A stretch of 64,000 bases of DNA, from contig CAVRJB010000013.1 of assembly GCA_963721385.1 (NCBI GenBank), positions 806,001 to 870,000 on the forward strand, given 5' to 3'. The DNA is from DAOMFB01 sp963721385 (GTDB lineage: Bacteria > Acidobacteriota > Thermoanaerobaculia > UBA5066). Position 1 is the stretch's first letter. Every line of letters starts with the position of its first letter. Below, in pieces: positions 54,401 to 63,285 of the stretch. A program made the position numbers and the translations under genes. Below the pieces are notes generated by a model, which made no database searches, was not told the DNA's origin, and worked only from the letters and a program-made list of their open reading frames with translations.

Positions 54401-57101
54401 CCGGCGCGACGCCCTGCCCGCCGCACTCGAAGCGATCCGGGGCGTCGCGGAATTCGTCGCCGGGACCGCCAGCACGCTCGCCGGCGTGGCGGTCCCTGGC
54501 GACGACGTCGTCGAGTTTGGCCTCCGCGAGCCGCTCCCGATCTTCCCCGCCCTCCTGACGGACACGATCGTCGCCGTGACGCGCACGGTTCCGACCGAGA
54601 GGAGCGGGAAGGAGCAGGTCCTCGGGACCGGCCCGTTCCGGATCGCCGCGCACACCCCCGAGCGCGTCCTCCTCGAGAAGAACCCGCACGCGGCGAAGGA
54701 CCGCGGGGCCCGGCTCGACGCCATCGAGTTCCGGACGTCGCTCAGCGCCTCGGCGATCGCGGCGCAGCTCCGCGCCGGCGACCTGGACGTGGCCCGCGAT
54801 CTCGCCCCTCACGATCTCGAGGAGATCCTCCGCGAGCCCCGCTTCCGAGCCGGCCTCGTCGAGGTCCCGAAGAAGAACACCTACTTCGCCGTCTTCAACA
54901 CGAAGCGGGGCCCCGGCGCCAACCCCGACTTCCGGCGCGCCCTCGCCGGGGTCGTCCGGAGCCAGGACTTCGTCTGGGGAGCCCTCGGCCGGTTCGCGGT
55001 CCCGGCTACGGGGATCCTTCCCCCCGGGATCCTCGGGCACGACCCCGGGCGGCGCCGGGCGCTCCTGCCGCGCGAGCAGGCCGTCGGCATGGTGGAGGCC
55101 TCGGGTGTCGCGCCGCCGTGGAAGCTGGCAGCCGCCGTCCACCCGACGCTCCAGGACCGGTACCGGGCCTTGACCGGCGCGGTCTGGGCGCTCTGGCGCG
55201 AGCTCGGCGTCGAGGTCGAGAGCGCGACGCCGACGATGGAGGGCTTCCTCGACGCCTGGTCGCGGAACGACGGGATCGACATGCTCGTCGGCCGGTGGAG
55301 CCCGGACTATGACGACCCGGACAACTTCACGCTCGGGCTCTTCCACTCCGCGCACGGGCTCCTCAAGAACTACTACTCCTCGGCCGAGGTCGACCGCCTC
55401 GTCGAGGAAGCGCGCCTCGAGAGCCGGCCGGCGGTCCGCGAAACGCTCTACCGCCGGGTGGAACAGCTCCTCCTGGACGAGGCGGTCATCGTCCCGCTCT
55501 TCCACGACGTCGACTTCCGGGTGACCGGCGCCGGCGTGCGGGGGCTCGAGCTGGGGAATACGGCGCCCTTCGTCAACTTCGCGGCGATCGGCAAGGCCGC
55601 GTCGGCTCCCGTGCCGGCGGCCCGCCCGCGGGAGGGGGGCGGCGTCGTGACGGCCGCCATCGCCGGCACGGTCCTGACGATCGACCCTCCGCTCGTCTAC
55701 ACCGGCGAGCAGATCGAGGTGGCGCCGAACGTCTTCGAGTCGCTGACGCGGGACGTCGAGGGGGCCCGGATCGTCCCGTGGCTCGCCTCCGAGGTCCTTT
55801 CCGAGGAGGGGGGGACTCGCTTCCGCTTCCGGCTCCGGCGGGGAGTCCGTTTCCACGACGGGCGGGCGCTCACGGCGCGGGACGTCCGCTTCTCCTTCGA
55901 GAGGCACCTCCAGAACGCCGAGAGCGAGAGCCGCTGGCTTCTCGCGCCGATCCGCGGCGCGCGGGCGCTCGCCGAGGGAAAGGTCGGCGACCTCGAGGGC
56001 TTCCGGATCGTCTCGCCGGGAGAGTTCACGGTGGAGCTCGAGCGGCCGCTTTCCCTCTTCCCCGCCGTCGTCTCCCACCCGTCGACGGCCGTCGTCCCCG
56101 AGGGGACGGTCGCCCTCGGCGCGAGCTGGCGCGAGGGGTGCGCGGGGACCGGGGCGTTCCGCGTCGTCCGGTTCGAGCCCGGAAAGCGCCTCGAGCTGGA
56201 GCGGAACCCCGACTACTGGCGCGAGGGATTTCCGCTCGGCGACGGGCTCCTCTTCCGGTTCGGCGTCTCTCCCGAGGAGATCCGCTCGGAGTTCCTCGCC
56301 GGCCGGCTCTCGATCGCGGCCGATCTCCTGCCCGCCGACGCGGAGTCCCTCAGGAACGACGCCCGGTTCGCCTCCGGCTACCGGGAGAGCCCCCGCCTGT
56401 CGACCTATTACGCCGCCTTCAACGTCCACCGCGGCCCGTTCACCGACGTCGCGCTCCGCCGCCGCGTCTTCGACGGACTCGACGCCGCGGCGATCGTCCG
56501 GAGGACGCTCGGCCGCGGCGCGATCCCGGCGAGCGGCCTCATCCCCCCCGGTCTCCTCGGCTTCACGCCCGGCTCCGAGAGGGGCAGTCGGGCCGCGGGC
56601 CCACCCCTCAAGGAGCCGATGGAGGTCACGGCCGCCGTCCACCCCGTCTTCTTCGGCGAGTACTCCGCGTTCTGGAAGGAACTGCTCCGGGCGTTCCGCG
56701 ACCTCGGCGTCGTCCTGAAGCCGGTGACGAAGACGATGGCGGAATACCTCGCCCTCTCGAACCGCGGCTCGACCGACATCGACGTCGGCCGGTGGCTGGC
56801 CGACTTCCCCGACGCCGACACGTTCGTCCACGGCGCCGGACACTCCGAGATGGGGAGCCTCGGCCGTTACATCGGCCGGCCCGAGACGGACGCCCTCGCC
56901 GAGCGCGGGCGCGCCGAGGCCGATCCCGGCATCCGCCATGCGATCTACCGACAGTTCGAGGAGATCCTCGCGCGCGACGCGATCCTCGTCCCGCTCTTCC
57001 ACGAGCAGAACTACCGGTTCGCGCGCCCCGAGGTCGAAGGGCTCTCCGTCGGCCTGACGACGCCCGTCGTCTCGTACGAGAGCCTCCGGATCCGGCGCTA
57101 G
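51459..57101 (+). CDS. Giant Ser/Thr kinase - AAA ATPase - helical repeats - two solute-binding modules (paralogue 2)
   Basis: Tandem paralogue of the preceding gene, 1,880 residues, ATG 51459 only two bases after its stop, so certainly co-transcribed. Domain order is the same: kinase (Lys39, HRDIKPEN, DFG) about 8-270, ATPase with GEPGIGKTRLL and LLLVLEELHGAE (Walker B again with glutamate), helical region, solute-binding modules at about 886-1385 and 1394-1880. The first 200 codons are almost identical in DNA to paralogue 1; the rest diverges more. In its first binding module the NPxYW motif is eroded to LEKNPHAAK, while the second keeps LERNPDYW. That suggests one module has lost or changed ligand recognition. 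No export signal. Confidence 0.88.
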   Translation: MIGTRLADRYEVLAELGRGGMGVVYRAKDPVLNREVAVKLIPPGNLTKDAEERFQREAQIVAQMDHPAVVPIYDFGRHEGALFFVMPVLPGTNLRHLLRDRSLRLGDVLDVGVQVSEGLDYSHARGIVHRDIKPENIMTAREDGGGVRARVMDFGLALASSEDRLTKTGTLVGTVAYFSPEQITARTFDGRSDIYALGTVLYECLAGEPPFTGEVQSVLYRIAHEVPPSLRAMGVDVAEGLQEILFQCLEKDPEKRPRRAGHVAEALRRFRSSLHEDEYTRSVVLTSSRILPRPAAAAPFIGREKELAELQRRLHGAVAGECQFAVVAGEPGIGKTRLLDELKALGRARKIAVLQGRFVEHDRAFAHQGFCELIQDYFRTRDTGSSGVSRPDFSDLAADLLALFPVLSEIADLRTAAGDSAAGRGPEGRKAEDRIAVFELIARTLTRIGGGRPLLLVLEELHGAELSIEALQYIVRRLGPTPTLIVGTYRQTEIDKRHPLVRMLESFRGDPRFASITLGPLSPSEHRALAQQVAGAGRLSDGLATRLFDATEGNPLFTKELVRSLVDSGGIAADDSGALNLSGAAGISSDALPETIQQAVEARIERLPENLREILAVASVLGRGFEFRELETLVEGPDLEDAVDALVKEGILEEERESRGDRLVFASGIMRDVLYGHLSRRKRKSLHRKYADLLERRNAGRLERIYPELLHHFSEADVPDKAVEYALKQARKSLESFSAEEAMRVARTALEYLEDEEWEGDRAEEGEARLLLSRAAQMAGHLDTALREAEAATRVFEREKKPDRAAAASLSAAESAWQGRRVDETRRWVERGIESAAASGSPEPLPRLLSLAITVANLRGEYQKAAEYQTQLERLAPSEKAVEEEIPAGGRLVVGLANPVAATEPGEQQTVEEAEVLACVFETLLTTDAEGSLAPNLCIEWSLRDGGRTARLKLRQGTRFSDGAPFDAVAVRASIERAVRIRRDALPAALEAIRGVAEFVAGTASTLAGVAVPGDDVVEFGLREPLPIFPALLTDTIVAVTRTVPTERSGKEQVLGTGPFRIAAHTPERVLLEKNPHAAKDRGARLDAIEFRTSLSASAIAAQLRAGDLDVARDLAPHDLEEILREPRFRAGLVEVPKKNTYFAVFNTKRGPGANPDFRRALAGVVRSQDFVWGALGRFAVPATGILPPGILGHDPGRRRALLPREQAVGMVEASGVAPPWKLAAAVHPTLQDRYRALTGAVWALWRELGVEVESATPTMEGFLDAWSRNDGIDMLVGRWSPDYDDPDNFTLGLFHSAHGLLKNYYSSAEVDRLVEEARLESRPAVRETLYRRVEQLLLDEAVIVPLFHDVDFRVTGAGVRGLELGNTAPFVNFAAIGKAASAPVPAARPREGGGVVTAAIAGTVLTIDPPLVYTGEQIEVAPNVFESLTRDVEGARIVPWLASEVLSEEGGTRFRFRLRRGVRFHDGRALTARDVRFSFERHLQNAESESRWLLAPIRGARALAEGKVGDLEGFRIVSPGEFTVELERPLSLFPAVVSHPSTAVVPEGTVALGASWREGCAGTGAFRVVRFEPGKRLELERNPDYWREGFPLGDGLLFRFGVSPEEIRSEFLAGRLSIAADLLPADAESLRNDARFASGYRESPRLSTYYAAFNVHRGPFTDVALRRRVFDGLDAAAIVRRTLGRGAIPASGLIPPGLLGFTPGSERGSRAAGPPLKEPMEVTAAVHPVFFGEYSAFWKELLRAFRDLGVVLKPVTKTMAEYLALSNRGSTDIDVGRWLADFPDADTFVHGAGHSEMGSLGRYIGRPETDALAERGRAEADPGIRHAIYRQFEEILARDAILVPLFHEQNYRFARPEVEGLSVGLTTPVVSYESLRIRR

Positions 57102-57102
57102 G
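57030..57102 (+). repeat. 73-bp perfect direct repeat, copy 1
   Basis: Bases 57030-57102, covering the last 24 codons and stop of paralogue 2 plus one base, recur exactly at 58402-58474 (offset 1,372 bases). The sequences differ immediately outside both ends. Confidence 0.95.
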
Positions 57103-57197
57103 AGCGGCGGGCGATTCTACGCGGCAGGAGGTCCCCGGATTCGCTCCGGTGTAAATGATTGGCCCGTTCCCTGCGTCTATTACGGCGGGGTGTCAGA

Positions 57198-58403
57198 ATG
57201 ACCCGGTCCCGCCGAAGCCTCCCTGGCCGCACCGTCGCCGCCCGTCTCGCCGCACTTCTCGTCACCATCGTCGCCCTGCCGGGAGGACCCGGCCTGGCGG
57301 ATGAGGGCCCGGTGACGCGGACCGCGGCGTGCCGCGACTCGATTCCGGATCTCTACCGCCGCATTTCGCCAGCCGTCGTCTCGATCACGGTCACGTCGAT
57401 CAACCCGTACAACACGTTCGAGCGGATGCAGCGACAGACGGGATCGGGCGTCCTCATCGATCCCTCGGGCCTGATCCTCACGAACTCTCACGTCGTCTTC
57501 GGCCAGACGATCATCACCGTGACGCTGGACGACGGCCGGACGCTGCCGGCGCAGGTCGTCGGCGCCGACCCGCTCTTCGACATCGCGGTGCTCCGGCTTC
57601 CGAAGCCCGGCCCGGCCCCGCTGCCAACGGCGACGCTCGGCGATTCCGGGAAGCTCTCGGTCGGCGAGGAGGTCTTCGCCATCGGGAACCCCTTCGGTCT
57701 CGACCAGACTCTGACGCGCGGGATCGTCTCGGCGGTGAACCGGATCCTGCCGGGCGCTTCCTGGTCCCTCCGGGAGCCGATGATCCAGACCGACGCCGCC
57801 ATCAACCACGGCAACTCGGGAGGACCCCTCGTCGACCTCTGCGGCAACGTGATCGGGATCAACACCGCCATCCTTCCGGACGCCCAGGGGATCGGGTTCG
57901 CCATTCCGGTCAACCTCGTGAAAAGCGTCCTGCCCGACTTGCTGGCGGGAGGCCGCGTCGTCCGTCCCTGGCTCGGCATCCAGGGGCAGTTCATTCTTCC
58001 CGACCTCAGGAAGCTCCTCCGCGTCCCGCTGGCGGAGGGTTTCCTCGTCGAAGTCGTCGAGCCCGACAGCCCGGCCGGAAAGCTCGGCGTCCGCGGCGGC
58101 GACCTCGACCTGATCATCGCCGGAGAGCCGTTTCTCCTCGGCGGCGACGTCCTCTCGGAGATCAACGGGGTTCCCGTCGACAAACTCGACCGGCTCGACT
58201 CGGTGCTCACGACCCTGAAGGTCGGTGAGACCGTCCGCCTGAAGCTGTTCCGCGGCGACGAGAGCCGCGACGTCGTGCTCGTCGTGGCGGAGCGTCCGCT
58301 CCTTCCACGCGACTTCGCGCCACGAGAGACGGCGACGCCGACGAGAGACGGTTCGCGGCCGGCGTCCGCCCGGGGCCTTCTGCCGCGGCGACGCGCGCTT
58401 TGA
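57198..58403 (+). CDS. HtrA/DegP-like secreted serine protease with PDZ domain
   Basis: Trypsin-like S1C protease of 401 residues: signal peptide (VAARLAALLVTIVALPGGPG), catalytic triad His98 (LTNSHVVF), Asp128 (LFDIAVLRL) and Ser207 (NHGNSGGP), then one PDZ domain (about 265-375). It is a periplasmic or surface quality-control protease by family. ATG 57198 is chosen because it leads directly into the signal; an in-frame TTG 39 bases upstream adds nothing recognisable. It lies between the two copies of a 73-bp repeat, and its own TGA (58401-58403) overlaps copy 2. Confidence 0.9.
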   Translation: MTRSRRSLPGRTVAARLAALLVTIVALPGGPGLADEGPVTRTAACRDSIPDLYRRISPAVVSITVTSINPYNTFERMQRQTGSGVLIDPSGLILTNSHVVFGQTIITVTLDDGRTLPAQVVGADPLFDIAVLRLPKPGPAPLPTATLGDSGKLSVGEEVFAIGNPFGLDQTLTRGIVSAVNRILPGASWSLREPMIQTDAAINHGNSGGPLVDLCGNVIGINTAILPDAQGIGFAIPVNLVKSVLPDLLAGGRVVRPWLGIQGQFILPDLRKLLRVPLAEGFLVEVVEPDSPAGKLGVRGGDLDLIIAGEPFLLGGDVLSEINGVPVDKLDRLDSVLTTLKVGETVRLKLFRGDESRDVVLVVAERPLLPRDFAPRETATPTRDGSRPASARGLLPRRRAL

Positions 58404-58474
58404 GGTCGAAGGGCTCTCCGTCGGCCTGACGACGCCCGTCGTCTCGTACGAGAGCCTCCGGATCCGGCGCTAGG
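58402..58474 (+). repeat. 73-bp perfect direct repeat, copy 2
   Basis: Exact duplicate of 57030-57102, encoding a stranded piece of the paralogue 2 C-terminus and its stop (VEGLSVGLTTPVVSYESL). It lies immediately after, and overlapping, the protease stop codon and is not part of any intact gene. The following stretch to 58651 holds nothing else I can name. Confidence 0.95.
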
Positions 58475-58651
58475 CCGTCGCCCCTCGAACGGTCGTTCAC
58501 CCGGGTCCGCGGGGGAAATGAATGGTGTCAATACATCAGGGACCCGTCGGAACGGGCCGAATCTCTGGCGTTCCGGTCTCGCCGGGCCAATACTGATCGT
58601 GCGCGCCGCCTCTTCTCCCCATTCGCGCGGCGGCGCGGCGAGAGGCGAACC

Positions 58652-61600
58652 GTGGAGCGCTCCGACGCGGTCCTGCTCGAGAGAGCGGTCCTTCCCGTTC
58701 CGGATGCCCTGTCGAACGCGTTGCACCTGTTGCCGGCTGACGACGGCGAGACTCCCCCGGAGTCCGAGGCGGCCCTCGCGGTCGTGAAGGCCGCCGAGCA
58801 GTCCCTCGGGGCGGCCGGCATTCCTGCGGAGACCTGGCACCGGTATCTCGACCTGACCCGCCGACGGGAGTTCCTTCTGTCCCTGCCCGACGCTGACGCG
58901 CGGAGGCGCTGGGCGGAGACGACGTTCGGCGCGATCCGGGCTTCGGAATACTCCCTTGCGACGCTCCTTTCGCAGCGCGTCGCCACTCACCCGGAGAGGA
59001 TCTTTCTGCAGGGGTCGCCACGGCCCGAAGCGCCGGGCTGGACCTATGCCCAGACGGCCCGCCGCATCCGGGGGATCGCCGCCGCCCTCGCCTCGATGAG
59101 CGACGGTCCGGCCCGGGTGGCGATCGTGGCCGAGAACAGCCTCGACGCCGCGTGCTGCGACCTCGCCTGCCTTGTTCACGGCCTCTTCGTCGCGCCTCTC
59201 GCGCCCCACCTGCAGGAATCCGAGCTGACGCCGCTCCTCTCACGGCTTCGCGCGAATCTCGTCGTCGTCGACACCGCGGAGCAGCTCGCCAAGGTCGAGA
59301 CCGCCGCGTCCAGGCTCGGAAGCCCCGTTCGTCCCGTCCTCCTCGATGCGGCGGCGCGGCTGAAGCGCGGATCTGCGGCGGTGCTCGGCGAGGAGGTCGG
59401 CACGCGGAGCGCCGAGGAGACGGATCAGGTGCTCCGAACCGTCCGGCCCTTCGGCCTCGACGACGCGGCGACGGTCCTCTTCACGTCGGGGAGCACCGGC
59501 GCACAGAAAGGGTTCTCGTTCTCGCCCTTCAACCTCCTCACAAAGCGCTTCGCCCGGGCGGCGGCGCTCCCCTTCGTCGGCGAGGGGGAGGTGCTTCTCT
59601 GCTATCTCCCCCTGTACCACACCTTCGGCCGCTATCTGGAACTGCTCGGCATGCTCTTCTGGGGCGGAACCTACGTCTTCGCGGGGAACCCGTCGCTGGA
59701 GACGCTTCTCGCCGGGCTCCGGCAGGTCCGGCCGACGGGGCTCGTCAGCATTCCCGCCCGCTGGCAGCAGCTCCACGAGCGGTGCCGGAAGCGACTCGGC
59801 GCCGTCGGCGGCCAGGAGGAGCAGGCGGCGGCCGTCCGGGAGATCACGGGGGGGCGGCTCGCTTGGGGACTCTCGGCGGCGGGATTCCTCGAGCCCGCGG
59901 TTTTCCGGTTCTTCCAGCGGTGCGGCGTGGCGCTCTGCAGCGGATTCGGCATGACGGAGGCGAGCGGAGGCATCACGATGACGCCCCCCGGCCAGTACGA
60001 GGATGGGACGGTGGGGATTCCCCTGCCGGGAATGCGCGTCCGTCTCGCGGAGAACGGGGAGCTCCAGATCGCCGGCCCGTATGTCGTCCGCGAGTACGAC
60101 GCCCCGCCGCCGGCGCCAGGCGAGGAGTCCTGGCTCGGGACCGGCGACATCTTCCGGGAGCGGCCGAGCGGGTACCTCGAGATCATCGACCGGGTCAAGG
60201 ACATCTACAAGAACAGCCGCGGTCAGACCGTGGCCCCGCGGCGGGTGGAGCAGCTCTTCGAGGGGGTGCCCGGCATCCGAAGGACATTTCTGGCCGGCGA
60301 CGGCCGCGACGACAACGTCCTCTTGATCGTCCCGGACCTCGAAGCCCCGCTCTTCGCCGAGCTCTCTTCCGAGGAGGAGCGGCAGGACTACTTCGCGCGG
60401 ATCGTGGCCGAGGCGAACCTCGACCTTGCGCCGCACGAGCGCGTCGTCGGCTTCGCCGTCCTCGACCGCGACTTCTCGCTCGAGCGGGGAGAGCTGACGT
60501 CGAAGGAAAGCTACCGGCGCAAGGCCGTGGAAGAGAGCTTCAGGGACGTCCTTGCGTCGCTCTACCAGGGCACCGCCGTCCTGCTCGAACACGCGGGCCT
60601 GACGGTGCGCGTGCCGCGGTGGCTCCACCGGGACGTCGGGATCCTGGAGGGGGACCTCGTCCTCGGGGAGGACGCCCTTTTCGACGAACGACGGAATCTG
60701 ACCTTGACCCTCCACCGCGCGGGCGACCCGGGAACCGTCCGGGTTGGGGATCTCGACTACACCCTCCGGGGAGACGTCGTGGACCTCGGCCTTCTGGCCC
60801 ACCAGCCGCTCCTCTGGCTGGGCAATCCGTCGCTGGCGGCCTTCTGTCCGGTCAAGGGAGGATGGGACCTTCCGCTCGGCGCCTTCTCTTCTTCGGCGAA
60901 GCTGCCGCCCGGTGGAGCGCCGCGGGCCGCGGGCGTCCCGGCCCGGATCTCGTCTCCCGAGCTGGCGACGCTCCATCAGGTCATCTGCGAGGCGCTCTTC
61001 GGAGCGCGGGACGAGGCGCTGCAGGCGGTCGGGGAGCTGGAGGAGCGCCTCCGCCGCGCCAGCCCCACGACCGGAGCGGCGCTCCGGAGGCGGCTCGAGG
61101 CCCTGGCCCGCCACCCCGCGGCCGAGGTCCGGTGTTCGGCGTTCCGCATCCTCCTGCTCGACGCTCCGGCCCCTGGCGACGCGGCCGAGACGGAGAGCTT
61201 TCTCGAGTCGGGCCTCCCGTTCCTCTCGGCCGAGAGCATCGAGCGGATCGCGCGGGAAGGGCTGCCGGGAGAGCGGCTCGCCGCCCTGCGCCGGCGGCTC
61301 CACGACTACCGCGTCAGGCTTCCGCGGCCGATCCCCGCCACGCAGGCCGGACTTCTCTCCGACGTCTTCACCCTCCTCGTCCACCACGTCCGGCGCCACC
61401 GGGAGGACTACGTGGCGGTCCGCTCCGAGCTGGCGCGCTGGGCGCTCGAGGAGTCCGACCCGCGCCTCGCGCGCACGGCCGCCGGCCTGCTCGACGAGCT
61501 TTCCACGTGGTACCAGAAAGGCCTTTCGTCGCGCGCCAACTTCCGCGGGTTCCTGGCCTTCCACGAGGGGCTCGCCTCTGGGGAGCGGGCGCAGATCGAG

Positions 61601-63256
61601 CGACTCTTCGAGGAGACCGGCTTTCTGGAGGAGGGTCTCGAGCTCGCGTGCGGCGAGACGGTGGTGCCGGACGACCTCGGAACCGGCGGTATCTGGATCG
61701 CTCCCGTCGCCGCCGTACGGCGACACCAGCTCTACCGCATCGGCATCAACACGCTCTCCGGCCGGCACCACGACCTCCTCATCATCATCGGCGACGATCT
61801 CGATCTCGAGGCCGTCCGGCAGACGAAGCTCTGGATGGAGGCCCTCGCTTCCCCGGCGGACCGGGAACCGGTCGTGCCCGCCTTCGGCGCCTTCCGGCCG
61901 GAGCTCGGGGCTCTCTCGGTCGGCTGGGTCGACGAGCCGACGCTTGCGATGCGGCTCTGGGAGCTGGAGCAGCCCGCGCAGGGGGGAGTCGCCGCGATGG
62001 GCTTCCGGACTCTCTTCGTCCGGGCCCTGACGGCGTTCTTCTCGGCCTGGGAGGCGAGCGGGCGGCGGCTCGTCCCGGGCGCCATCTCGCCTGCGAACGT
62101 CGTGGTCCCGCGGGACGATTTCCGCGAGGGAACGGTCCTCCTTTCGCTCGCGGGACACCGGCCCTATGGCGGACCGTGGTCGCTCGTCGGCCCGATGGTC
62201 CGGAACTTCTTCGAGGAGACGTTCGCGCTCTATCCGCGCTCGCGCGCGACGCTCCGGCGCGCGTGGATCTCGGACGCCTGCGTCGAGGCGCTCGGCCTGG
62301 ACGGCGCGCGGGCCTTCCTCGACGAGCTCCTCGGCGCCCTCGGTTCGAACGTCGAGGGGAGCCTCGCGCACGTCCTCGCCGACGAGCTCGGAGCCGAGCG
62401 GGAGCGCCTCGAGGTCGCGTTCCACCCGCCGCTGGCGCTTCTCTCGGCCATCGAGAGGTTCGAGGCGTGGGAGGCGCTCGAGCCGGAGGCTCCGCTCTCC
62501 GCCCGCGAGGCGATGGCGCGTGGCCTCGAACGGGTCTACAGGCTCGACCGCTTTCCGGAGATCGTCCGGTATCACCTCCACCGTCAGACCACGTTCCGTC
62601 GCACGGATCTTTCCGCGCGACAGGCGTTCGACTCCCTTCTCATCGCGATGCGGTACCGGCCGGGCTTCTGGCCCGCGGAAATGGTGCAGCTGGCCGAGGT
62701 CCAGGCGGCTCTCGGAAGCGCCGAGGAGCGCCTCGCGTTCGGCCGGCTGGTCTACCCCGACGCGGCGCCGGACAAGGACGTCGCGCTCGCGGCGGTGGGC
62801 GAAAGCGGACGGCACCTCGTCGCCACGACGCGCATGGTCGACCGGACCGGTGTTCGCTACACCGTGAGAGATCCGCTCGACCCGGCGGAGCTCGGCCGCC
62901 TCGTCCACCTCCTCGTGAGGTCCGGCGTCCCCCGCGCCTACTGCGAGGGGCGCCGCCTGCTGGTGGCGCTGGACGAGCAGGAGCGCGTCGTCGCGGGGGT
63001 CGCTTACTCCCTCCTTCCGGGCGCCGCGGCACAGCTCGACGGCGTGGCCGTCACCCCGGCGCTCCGCGGCCGCGGGCTCTCGACGGCGCTCCTCGACGAC
63101 CTCTGCGCGCGCCTGCGCGCGCTCGGCGTCGACGTTCTGACGCGGCATCTCGCCTTCCGGGACGTCCCGCTGGGTCGCGCGTTCCGCTACGACCGCCGCT
63201 GGCGCTGCCTCATCCGGCCGTGCCGCCCGCGGGACGAGAGAACGGCCTCAATCTAG
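58652..63256 (+). CDS. Adenylate-forming ligase - unknown central region - GNAT acetyltransferase fusion
   Basis: Single chain of 1,534 residues. The ANL (acyl/aryl-CoA ligase type) domain spans about 95-690: TVLFTSGSTGAQKG near 273, CSGFGMTEASGG near 430, TGDIF and IIDRVKDIYKNSRGQ near 507. The late catalytic-lysine region reads LTSKESYRRK, where the usual lysine spacing is shifted. Residues about 700-1330 are helical and unrecognised; GAISPANVVV near 1150 faintly recalls a phosphotransferase catalytic loop. The C-terminal GNAT domain spans about 1385-1510 with LDGVAVTPALRGRGLSTALL. GTG 58652 follows GAGAGG. No carrier-protein motif or signal peptide seen. The combination suggests activation of an acid followed by acyl transfer. 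Confidence 0.8.
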   Translation: MERSDAVLLERAVLPVPDALSNALHLLPADDGETPPESEAALAVVKAAEQSLGAAGIPAETWHRYLDLTRRREFLLSLPDADARRRWAETTFGAIRASEYSLATLLSQRVATHPERIFLQGSPRPEAPGWTYAQTARRIRGIAAALASMSDGPARVAIVAENSLDAACCDLACLVHGLFVAPLAPHLQESELTPLLSRLRANLVVVDTAEQLAKVETAASRLGSPVRPVLLDAAARLKRGSAAVLGEEVGTRSAEETDQVLRTVRPFGLDDAATVLFTSGSTGAQKGFSFSPFNLLTKRFARAAALPFVGEGEVLLCYLPLYHTFGRYLELLGMLFWGGTYVFAGNPSLETLLAGLRQVRPTGLVSIPARWQQLHERCRKRLGAVGGQEEQAAAVREITGGRLAWGLSAAGFLEPAVFRFFQRCGVALCSGFGMTEASGGITMTPPGQYEDGTVGIPLPGMRVRLAENGELQIAGPYVVREYDAPPPAPGEESWLGTGDIFRERPSGYLEIIDRVKDIYKNSRGQTVAPRRVEQLFEGVPGIRRTFLAGDGRDDNVLLIVPDLEAPLFAELSSEEERQDYFARIVAEANLDLAPHERVVGFAVLDRDFSLERGELTSKESYRRKAVEESFRDVLASLYQGTAVLLEHAGLTVRVPRWLHRDVGILEGDLVLGEDALFDERRNLTLTLHRAGDPGTVRVGDLDYTLRGDVVDLGLLAHQPLLWLGNPSLAAFCPVKGGWDLPLGAFSSSAKLPPGGAPRAAGVPARISSPELATLHQVICEALFGARDEALQAVGELEERLRRASPTTGAALRRRLEALARHPAAEVRCSAFRILLLDAPAPGDAAETESFLESGLPFLSAESIERIAREGLPGERLAALRRRLHDYRVRLPRPIPATQAGLLSDVFTLLVHHVRRHREDYVAVRSELARWALEESDPRLARTAAGLLDELSTWYQKGLSSRANFRGFLAFHEGLASGERAQIERLFEETGFLEEGLELACGETVVPDDLGTGGIWIAPVAAVRRHQLYRIGINTLSGRHHDLLIIIGDDLDLEAVRQTKLWMEALASPADREPVVPAFGAFRPELGALSVGWVDEPTLAMRLWELEQPAQGGVAAMGFRTLFVRALTAFFSAWEASGRRLVPGAISPANVVVPRDDFREGTVLLSLAGHRPYGGPWSLVGPMVRNFFEETFALYPRSRATLRRAWISDACVEALGLDGARAFLDELLGALGSNVEGSLAHVLADELGAERERLEVAFHPPLALLSAIERFEAWEALEPEAPLSAREAMARGLERVYRLDRFPEIVRYHLHRQTTFRRTDLSARQAFDSLLIAMRYRPGFWPAEMVQLAEVQAALGSAEERLAFGRLVYPDAAPDKDVALAAVGESGRHLVATTRMVDRTGVRYTVRDPLDPAELGRLVHLLVRSGVPRAYCEGRRLLVALDEQERVVAGVAYSLLPGAAAQLDGVAVTPALRGRGLSTALLDDLCARLRALGVDVLTRHLAFRDVPLGRAFRYDRRWRCLIRPCRPRDERTASI

Positions 63257-63285
63257 GGGGATGGCGGGGCTCGAACCCGCGACCT
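63256..63285 (-). other. tRNA 3' end remnant (T arm and acceptor), possible att site
   Basis: On the minus strand the sequence contains a perfect T arm (GCGGG-TTCGAGC-CCCGC) followed by CATCCCC, like the 3' third of a tRNA. No matching 5' half (GGGGATG plus D arm) is present in the 80 bases that would have to hold it; those bases code for the receptor C-terminus. It lies between two convergent genes. Such remnants are often left by integrated elements that use tRNA 3' ends, but no integrase is in view. Confidence 0.6.
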
